This document shows positions 25,878-31,785 of a stretch of DNA of 37,060 nucleotides, one piece after another; the stretch's first letter is position 1, and the number at the start of each line of letters is the position of its first letter. The DNA is from Sphingomonas sp. Y57 (lineage in GTDB: Bacteria > Pseudomonadota > Alphaproteobacteria > Sphingomonadales > Sphingomonadaceae). The notes under the pieces are model-generated. The model ran no database searches, was not told where the DNA came from, and worked only from the letters and a program-made list of their open reading frames with translations. A program made the position numbers and the translations under genes. The stretch lies in contig NZ_LDES01000033.1 of the NCBI RefSeq assembly GCF_001015195.1, positions 116,270 to 153,329 on the forward strand, read 5' to 3'.

Positions 25878-26195
25878 ATGATCGGCGTGATGATGGTTGT
25901 CCGGACCAAGCCGGGACGCGCGCGTGAGTTCGCACGTCTCACCGCGAAGCTCCAGCGCGATGTTCGGGCGAACGAGCCGGACGCGCTGATTTGGCAGGTG
26001 ATGCGCGCCGACGACTACCCGAACCTGTTCTACTTCACCGAACTGTTCGCCACCGCCGAGGCGCACGCCGCCCACGCCGGCATGCCCTACCACGTCGCCA
26101 TGTCCGCCGCCGGCTGGGACTGTGTCGAGGGCGAACCGGAAATCCGGCTGTGCACCCCATTGACCGACAGGGACATCGAAGGAGAGAGTGAATGA
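25878..26195 (+). CDS. ABM-fold monooxygenase (putative quinol monooxygenase)
   Basis: This 105-aa dimeric alpha-beta-barrel protein of the antibiotic biosynthesis monooxygenase (ABM) type has MVVRTKPGRAREFARLTAKLQRDVRANEPDALIWQVMRADDYPNLFYFTELFATAEAHAAHAGMPYH. ABM members either oxidise quinols or polyketides without cofactor or are non-catalytic dimers. It is the first gene of a nine-gene run to 33795 and its stop overlaps the next start (ATGA). Its start lies 17 bp from the divergent oxygenase start, so its promoter must lie within that gene or be extremely compact. Confidence 0.8.
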   Translation: MIGVMMVVRTKPGRAREFARLTAKLQRDVRANEPDALIWQVMRADDYPNLFYFTELFATAEAHAAHAGMPYHVAMSAAGWDCVEGEPEIRLCTPLTDRDIEGESE

Positions 26196-26983
26196 TCGGA
26201 TCGCTGGAAGGGCGCGTCGCCCTCGTCACCGGCTGCACAGGCGGGATCGGCAGGGTGATCTCGTCGGCGCTGGCGGAGGCCGGCGCGGCCGTGGTCGGCG
26301 CCGACATGCTCGACGACGCCGGTGTCTTTGCCGAAGCGGTGCCCGACGGCCGCTACCTCAGGCTCGACGTCACCGACGAGCAGGACTGGCGCAACGTCAT
26401 CGGCACGGTCGAGGCCGAGCACGGCCGGCTCGATATCCTCGTCCATGTCGCGGGCATCGTCGTGGTTGAGAAGATGGTCAACACCACGCTCGAGCAGTGG
26501 CGGCGGCAGATGGCGGTCAACGTCGACGGCCCGTTCCTCGGCACCAAGGCTGCCGCTGATCTGATGGCGCGAACCGGCGCGACGCTGCCGCACGGCAGCT
26601 CGATCATCATCATCTCCTCGGTCGCGGGGCTGATCGGATCGCCGCTGCACGCGGGATATTGCGCGTCGAAGGGTGCGGTCCGCCTGTTCTCCAAGGCCTG
26701 CGCGATGGAGTTCGCCGCGCTGGGACAGAAGATCCGCATCAACACGGTCCACCCGTCGGGGGTGCGGACCGGCATGGTCGACCACATCCTGCAGCGCTTC
26801 GTCGACGAGGGCTTCTTCGCCTCGATCGAGGATGCGGAGAAGGGGATGGCGCCCGCCCATCCGATCGGCCGCATGGCCGACCCGATCGACGTCGCCAAGG
26901 CGGTGCGATTCCTGGCGTCGGACGAGTCCGGCTACATGCTCGGCTCCGAGCTCGTCGTCGACGGCGGCTTCACCGCCCAATGA
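26192..26983 (+). CDS. SDR family oxidoreductase 1
   Basis: This 263-aa short-chain dehydrogenase/reductase has the Rossmann motif TGCTGGIG (Gly-rich loop, about 14-21), an Asp after the second strand (VVGADM), which favours NAD over NADP, HVAGI in place of NNAG, SIIIISSVAG with the catalytic Ser, and GYCASKGAV with Tyr and Lys. The C-terminus GYMLGSELVVDGGFTAQ is classical. It probably oxidises a secondary alcohol or reduces a ketone within the cluster's pathway. It overlaps the preceding gene by 4 nt and the next SDR by 4 nt (ATGA). Confidence 0.92.
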   Translation: MIGSLEGRVALVTGCTGGIGRVISSALAEAGAAVVGADMLDDAGVFAEAVPDGRYLRLDVTDEQDWRNVIGTVEAEHGRLDILVHVAGIVVVEKMVNTTLEQWRRQMAVNVDGPFLGTKAAADLMARTGATLPHGSSIIIISSVAGLIGSPLHAGYCASKGAVRLFSKACAMEFAALGQKIRINTVHPSGVRTGMVDHILQRFVDEGFFASIEDAEKGMAPAHPIGRMADPIDVAKAVRFLASDESGYMLGSELVVDGGFTAQ

Positions 26984-27741
26984 GCCGCTTCGCAGCCAAG
27001 GTCGCGCTGGTCACCGGCGGCACCTCCGGCATCGGCGAGGCGGTGTCGCGCCAGTTCGCCGCCGAGGGCGCGCGGGTGACGGTGCTGTCGAACGTGCCGC
27101 AGGCAGAGCTGGACCGGGCTGCGGAGCAAGGGACGATCGCCGCGGGCCGCCATGTCGACATCGCCGACGCCTCGGCCGTCGCCCGCGCAGTCGAGGAGCT
27201 GGCGGAGGCGGTCGGCCCCGCCGACATCCTCGTCAACAATGCAGCGATCTGGGCGCCCAATCCGGTCCCCGAAAGCCCGTTGTCGCTGTTCGACCGGCAT
27301 ATCGACGTCAACCTGAAGGGCAGTTTCTACGTCACCCAGGCCGTACTTCCCGCGATGCTCGCCAGGGGGGGCGGTTCGATCATCTTCGTCGGCTCGGTGT
27401 CGGGGATCGCCGGCCGGGCCGGGGACAGCGCCTATTCGGCGTCGAAGGCCGGCGTGGCGATGCTGGCGCGGACCCTGGCGGCCGAGCTGGGGCCGCGCGG
27501 CATCCGGATCAACTGCGTCGCGCCGGGGTCGGTCGCGACCCCGCTGACCGCCGGGCTGCGCACACCCGAGGGTGAACGGGCGATTGCCGCGCTGATGGAA
27601 AACCATCCATCGCCGCGTGGCGCCTTCTTCATGGACCCCGCCCAGATGGCGGAGGTCGTCTGCTTCCTCGCCGATCCGCTGTCGAGCGCGCTGCACGGTG
27701 CAGTGATCGTCGCCGACGAGGGGCTGACCGCGACGATGTGA
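26980..27741 (+). CDS. SDR family oxidoreductase 2
   Basis: This 253-aa SDR has TGGTSGIG at the nucleotide loop, VNNAAIWAPNP, SIIFVGSVSG (catalytic Ser), SAYSASKAGVAML (Tyr/Lys) and RGIRINCVAPGSVATPLTAG. After strand 2 it reads VLSNVPQ, with no clear acidic or basic residue, so cofactor preference is uncertain. The end is unusual (GAVIVADEGLTATM instead of DGG). It is about as long as SDR 1 but clearly distinct, so the pair likely catalyses two successive steps or both directions of one epimerisation. A 13-bp tandem duplication spans its stop codon. Confidence 0.92.
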   Translation: MSRFAAKVALVTGGTSGIGEAVSRQFAAEGARVTVLSNVPQAELDRAAEQGTIAAGRHVDIADASAVARAVEELAEAVGPADILVNNAAIWAPNPVPESPLSLFDRHIDVNLKGSFYVTQAVLPAMLARGGGSIIFVGSVSGIAGRAGDSAYSASKAGVAMLARTLAAELGPRGIRINCVAPGSVATPLTAGLRTPEGERAIAALMENHPSPRGAFFMDPAQMAEVVCFLADPLSSALHGAVIVADEGLTATM

Positions 27742-27757
27742 CGGGACGATGTGACGG
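27732..27757. repeat. 13-bp perfect tandem duplication at the stop codon of SDR 2
   Basis: GACGATGTGACGG occurs twice in direct succession (27732-27744, 27745-27757). The first copy contains the SDR 2 stop codon TGA at 27739; the second repeats it in another frame. The duplication lengthens the spacer before the cupin ribosome site (GAGGAG at 27761). Confidence 0.8.
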
Positions 27758-27773
27758 GATGAGGAGACCAGCG

Positions 27774-28229
27774 ATGACCATGAACCATGATGCCGGCAAG
27801 ACCGGCGACCTGATCGTCAACATCGCCGACGCCAGGGCCCATCAGCTCGGTCAGGGCACGACGATCCGCCTGCTGCGTTACAGCGAGGAAACCGGCGACT
27901 GGGTGCTGTGGGTGGAGATGCAGCCGGGCGCGACCTTCGCGCCGCACTGGCATCTCGGCCACGGCCAATATTTCGTGACCAGGGGCGAGCTGATCTACGA
28001 CGTCGGCTCGGCGCCGGCCGGCACCTACGGCTATGAACCGATCGGATCGCGCCATGCGGAGGCACGCTGCGACGAGGTCACCGAATATCTGTTCATGGGC
28101 CATGGCGCCGTCGCCTTCACCGATGCGGCGGGAGAGGTCCGCTTCATCCTGAACCACGAGTTCCTGCGGGACCTCGACCGCGGCCTGCACCAGCCCGACA
28201 TCTCCAACGATGCGCGCGAGGTGGCGTGA
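27774..28229 (+). CDS. Cupin protein, Dke1/dihydroxyacetophenone-dioxygenase-like
   Basis: This 151-aa single-domain cupin has H58 and H60 in APHWHLGHGQYFVTRGEL and H94 in GSRHAEARC. The usual cupin Glu is a Gln (Q65), so the metal site would be three-histidine. That pattern, with the block preceding it (TIRLLRYSEETGDWVLWVEMQPGATF) and the final GAVAFTDAAGEVRFI, resembles from memory the acetylacetone-cleaving enzyme Dke1 and 2,4'-dihydroxyacetophenone dioxygenase, which split C-C bonds with Fe(II) and O2. I infer a C-C-cleaving dioxygenase, but a non-catalytic cupin is possible. Start ATG 27774 has GAGGAG seven nt upstream. Confidence 0.8.
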   Translation: MTMNHDAGKTGDLIVNIADARAHQLGQGTTIRLLRYSEETGDWVLWVEMQPGATFAPHWHLGHGQYFVTRGELIYDVGSAPAGTYGYEPIGSRHAEARCDEVTEYLFMGHGAVAFTDAAGEVRFILNHEFLRDLDRGLHQPDISNDAREVA

Positions 28230-28230
28230 C

Positions 28231-29520
28231 ATGGCCAATGCCCGCGTCGATCGCCTCCGCATGATGCTGGCCCGCGAAGGGCTGGACGCGGTGGTGCTCA
28301 GCCATCCGCACGACGTCCGCTACGCGACCGGCTATCATTCGATCCTCGAACGCTGGACCCAGATGGAGCCGTTCGCTGCGTCGATCGTCTTCGCCGACCC
28401 GGCCAGGCCCGCGATCCTCGTCATCCCGGAGGCCAATCTCGGCATCGTCGCCGTGCTCAACCGCGACGGGGCGCACTGCACCTTCGACGAGATACGCACC
28501 TTCGACATGCTGAACTTCTGCGAGGTCAGCCGCTATGTCGATCCGGACCGCAACGGCGGCCGGCTCGCCGAGGATGCGACGGCGATCGCCGGGGCGATCC
28601 GAGGCGCGTGCCAGCCCGACATCGCCGCCGCGATCACCGCCGCGCTCGCCGATCATGGCATGGCGGGCAAGCGGATCGGCTTCGACGAGCATCGCGTCTC
28701 GGCCGCGGTCGCGACGAAGGTGCCGCACGACTATCGCGACGCGCTCGATTTCATGATGCGGGTTCGGGTGGTCAAGACCCCCGAGGAGATCGAGCGCTAT
28801 CGCGCCGTCGGCCGGATGGCCGACCGGGGGATCGCCCATGCCGGGTCGCTGCTCCACGAAGGCGCCGACTGGAACGACGTCCAGGCCGGGATCTGCGATT
28901 ATATGGTGCGCAACGGCGTCATCCCCGTGGACGAAGGAGCGATGCTGTTCGGCGGCTCCTACGACGGCGACGACTTCATCCCGGATCTGTTCCGCACGCC
29001 CGGCCAGCGCGCGCTGCGCCGCGGAGACATCGTCATCCTCGAGACGCAGGGCGTGTTCGACGGCTTCTGGATCGACATCAACCGCACCGCCGTGATCGGC
29101 CGCCCGTCGGCCGATTACCAGCGGCTGCACGACATATTGCGCGATGCCTTCCTGATGATGATGGATCGGCTGCGGCCGGGCGTGTCGACCAACAGCCTGC
29201 CCGCGATCGGCTATGAGCATCTCAAGGCCAAGGGCGTGCCCGCGCCCGAGAAGCTGCTCGTCGTCGCGCACGGCATTGGCCTGATGCCGCTCGAGATCCC
29301 GCTCGCCTATCCGGCCGCCGGACTCGCCGGGGTCAAGCAGGGCTTCGTGATGGAGGAGGACATGCTGATCAGCCTCGACAGCCTGTTCTTCGGAGCGAAG
29401 CTCGGGCCCTGCCACATGGAGAATGTCTACGCGATCACCGCGGGTGGACCCGAGCCGATGTACGCGGCGCCGCTCGAACTGATCGTTGCGCCCGCACACC
29501 GGGCGTCCGAGCCCGCCTGA
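28231..29520 (+). CDS. M24 (pita-bread fold) peptidase-family protein with altered metal site
   Basis: This 429-aa protein has an N-terminal creatinase-like domain (DRLRMMLAREGLDAVVLSHPHDVRYATGYHS) and a C-terminal M24 pita-bread domain. By hand alignment the usual Asp-Asp-His-Glu-Glu ligands read E271 (ILETQG), D282 (WIDINRT), H347 (AHGIGL), D383 (ISLDS) and E397 (HMENVY). That is one Asp-to-Glu and one Glu-to-Asp swap. M24 members include prolidase, Xaa-Pro aminopeptidase, creatinase and DMSP lyase DddP, so peptidase activity should not be assumed. Its ATG is 1 bp after the cupin stop. Confidence 0.85.
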   Translation: MANARVDRLRMMLAREGLDAVVLSHPHDVRYATGYHSILERWTQMEPFAASIVFADPARPAILVIPEANLGIVAVLNRDGAHCTFDEIRTFDMLNFCEVSRYVDPDRNGGRLAEDATAIAGAIRGACQPDIAAAITAALADHGMAGKRIGFDEHRVSAAVATKVPHDYRDALDFMMRVRVVKTPEEIERYRAVGRMADRGIAHAGSLLHEGADWNDVQAGICDYMVRNGVIPVDEGAMLFGGSYDGDDFIPDLFRTPGQRALRRGDIVILETQGVFDGFWIDINRTAVIGRPSADYQRLHDILRDAFLMMMDRLRPGVSTNSLPAIGYEHLKAKGVPAPEKLLVVAHGIGLMPLEIPLAYPAAGLAGVKQGFVMEEDMLISLDSLFFGAKLGPCHMENVYAITAGGPEPMYAAPLELIVAPAHRASEPA

Positions 29521-29530
29521 AAGGACCAGC

Positions 29531-30526
29531 ATGACCGACGGACAGAATGACCGCAGCCTCGAGAAATACCGCCGGATGCAGCGCATCCGTCAGTTCGAGG
29601 ACCTCGCCGAGGCAATCCACGCGCAAGGCGAGATCCCCGGCTCGCTCCACACCTATGCCGGACAGGAGGCATCGGGCGTCGGCGCGTGCATGGCGCTGAA
29701 CGATACCGACTATATGGTCGGCACCCACCGCAGCCACGGCCACCCGATCGCAAAGGGCGCGAAGCTTCGCCCGCTGATGGCTGAGCTGCTCGGCAAGGCG
29801 ACCGGCATCTGCAAGGGCAAGGGCGGGTCGATGCACCTGTCCGACTTCTCGGTCGGCAGCCTCGGTGAGACCAGCATCGTCGGATCGGGCGTGCCGGTTG
29901 CGGCGGGCGCGGCGCTCGGGTCGAAGCTCCAGGGCAACGGCCGGGTCGCTCTGTGCTTCTTCGGCGACGGCGCAACCAACGAGGGGGCCTTCCACGAGGG
30001 CATGAACCTCGCCGCCGTCTGGGCGCTGCCGGCGATCTTCGTTTGCGAGAATAACGGCTATGCGGTGTCGACTCCGGCCAGCGCGACGGTGCCGGTCAAG
30101 GACGTCGCCGAACGGGCCAAGGCCTATGGCATGCCTTCGATCATCGTCGACGGCCAGGACGTCGACGCGGTCGAGGCGGCGGTGTCCGAGGCGGTCGAGC
30201 GCGCCCGTACCGGTGGCGGGCCGACCCTCGTCGAGACCAAGACCTATCGCTATGCCGACCATGCGGTGAACATGGGCCGCATCCTGCTCGACCGCGGCGG
30301 CGAGGTCGATGAATGGCGCAAGCGCGATCCGCTGACGCTCTACCGGGCGAAGCTGATCGCAGGGGGAACCGCCGCGACGCTGCTCGACGCGATCGAGCGC
30401 GAGGTCGCCGACGAGGTGGCCGACGCGCTGCAGTTCGCGCGCGACAGCGCCTGGCCAGAACAGGCCGAGGCCTTCGACGACGTATTCGTCGATCGCCTGC
30501 CGATCCCCGACTTCATCACCGCCTGA
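29531..30526 (+). CDS. Thiamine-diphosphate dehydrogenase E1 component, alpha subunit
   Basis: This 331-aa E1-alpha subunit of a pyruvate/acetoin/2-oxoacid dehydrogenase type binds thiamine diphosphate. Motif GDG (145-147) in FFGDGATNEGAFHEGMNLAAVW ends with CENN (172-175). It also has GTHRSHGHPIAKG and KGKGGSMHLSD, which carry the conserved His and Gly-rich parts. Length and the MHLSD block resemble acetoin dehydrogenase AcoA more than the longer mitochondrial-type PDH alpha. It sits 10 bp after the M24 gene and 11 bp before E1 beta. The substrate is likely a small 2-oxoacid or diketone made upstream in the same cluster (inference). Confidence 0.92.
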   Translation: MTDGQNDRSLEKYRRMQRIRQFEDLAEAIHAQGEIPGSLHTYAGQEASGVGACMALNDTDYMVGTHRSHGHPIAKGAKLRPLMAELLGKATGICKGKGGSMHLSDFSVGSLGETSIVGSGVPVAAGAALGSKLQGNGRVALCFFGDGATNEGAFHEGMNLAAVWALPAIFVCENNGYAVSTPASATVPVKDVAERAKAYGMPSIIVDGQDVDAVEAAVSEAVERARTGGGPTLVETKTYRYADHAVNMGRILLDRGGEVDEWRKRDPLTLYRAKLIAGGTAATLLDAIEREVADEVADALQFARDSAWPEQAEAFDDVFVDRLPIPDFITA

Positions 30527-30537
30527 GGAGAGCAGAC

Positions 30538-31530
30538 ATGGCAAAGGCGACCTTCCTGGAGGCGATCCGCCAGGCCCAGTATGAGGAGATGAGCCGCGAC
30601 GAGCGCGTCTTCATCATGGGCGAGGACATCATCTGCAACGTGTTCGGCACGACGACGGGCTTCGTCGACGCCTTCGGGACCGAACGGGTGCGGGACACGC
30701 CGATCTCGGAAAACGGCTTCATCGGCGCGGCCGGCGGAGCGGCGATGGTCGGCATGCGGCCGATCGTCGATGCGACGATCTCGTCCTTCCTCTACCCGGC
30801 GATGGACCAGATCATGAGCATCATCGCCAAGTCGCGCTACATCTATGGCGGGCAGGCGCGGCTGCCGCTCGTGATCCGCAGCTGCCTGTTCTACGGCAAC
30901 TCCAATGCTGCGCAGCATTCCGACCGCAACTACTCCATGTTCATGAACGTGCCGGGCCTGAAGATCATGGTCCCGTCCAACGCCTATGACATGAAAGGCA
31001 TGCTCAAGGCGGCGGTGCGCGACGACGATCCGGTGCTCTGCTTCGAGGATTCGACCTGCTGGATGTCGAAGGCCGACCTGCCCGACGATCCCGACTTCCT
31101 GATCCCGCTCGGCAAGGGCGATATCAAGCGCGAGGGCAGCGACGTTTCGATCATCGCGATCGGCGGTGCCGTGCCGCTGGCGCTGAAGGCGGCGAACGAC
31201 CTCGCCGGGGACGGTATCTCGGCCGAGGTGGTCGATCCGCGCAGCCTGGTCCCGCTCGACAAGGAACTGATTCTCCGGTCGGTGCGCAAGACGGGCCGGG
31301 CGATCACGGTCGATCCCGCACACCAGACCTGCAGCGCGGGCAGCGAGATCGCGGCACTTATCGCCGAACGCGCCTTCGACGCGCTGCGCGGACCCGTGCT
31401 GCGCGTCGCCACTGCCGACACGCATCTTCCCTTCTCTCCCGCGATCGAGAAGGCGCTCTATCCGTCGCCCGAGCGCATTGCCGCGTCCGCCCGCCAGCTG
31501 GTCGGCGTCCGCCAGTCCGAAAACGCCTGA
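30538..31530 (+). CDS. Thiamine-diphosphate dehydrogenase E1 component, beta subunit
   Basis: This 330-aa E1-beta partner has the transketolase-type pyrimidine-binding domain (VFIMGEDIICNVFGTTTGFVDAFGTERVRDTPISENGFIGAAGGAAMVGMRPIVD; the catalytic Glu is in SENGF/GEDI region) and the C-terminal transketolase domain (EVVDPRSLVPLDKELILRSVRKTGRAITVDPA, then CSAGSEIAA). A family-typical beta subunit reads TEVIDLRTLxPLD here. GAGGAG precedes the ATG at 30538. With E1 alpha it would form the decarboxylating heterotetramer; the matching E2 core and E3 are not in the window. Confidence 0.93.
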   Translation: MAKATFLEAIRQAQYEEMSRDERVFIMGEDIICNVFGTTTGFVDAFGTERVRDTPISENGFIGAAGGAAMVGMRPIVDATISSFLYPAMDQIMSIIAKSRYIYGGQARLPLVIRSCLFYGNSNAAQHSDRNYSMFMNVPGLKIMVPSNAYDMKGMLKAAVRDDDPVLCFEDSTCWMSKADLPDDPDFLIPLGKGDIKREGSDVSIIAIGGAVPLALKAANDLAGDGISAEVVDPRSLVPLDKELILRSVRKTGRAITVDPAHQTCSAGSEIAALIAERAFDALRGPVLRVATADTHLPFSPAIEKALYPSPERIAASARQLVGVRQSENA

Positions 31531-31544
31531 GGAGAGACTCGACC

Positions 31545-31784
31545 ATGGCCAATATCAAGGTGCTGTTGCCCCAGTTCGGCATGGGCATGCAGGAGGCGGA
31601 GATCGTCCGCTGGATCAAAGCGGTCGGCGACAGCGTCGAGGCCGGCGAGCCGCTGCTTGAGATCGAGGCGGCCAAGACCACGGTCGAGGTGCCGTCGCCC
31701 GGCGCGGGGACGCTCACCGAAATCCTCGCGCAGGAGGGGGATACCGTCGAGGTGCGTGCCCATATCGCGACCATCGCGGCCTGA
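31545..31784 (+). CDS. Stand-alone lipoyl (biotinyl/lipoyl attachment) domain protein
   Basis: This 79-aa protein consists only of a lipoyl domain: IKVLLPQFGMGMQEAEIVRWIKAVGDSVEAGEPLLEIEAAKTTVEVPSPGAGTLTEILAQEGDTVEV. The modified lysine is K44 in IEAAKTTVEV (more usually ETDKA). In normal E2 proteins this domain is fused to peripheral-subunit-binding and acyltransferase domains, which are missing here; the next gene starts 1 bp after its stop. It probably carries lipoate for the E1 pair, handing electrons or acyl groups to an E2/E3 elsewhere, or to an unusual acceptor. Biotin cannot be excluded, though a biotin domain would normally show AMKM. Confidence 0.88.
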   Translation: MANIKVLLPQFGMGMQEAEIVRWIKAVGDSVEAGEPLLEIEAAKTTVEVPSPGAGTLTEILAQEGDTVEVRAHIATIAA

Positions 31785-31785
31785 C

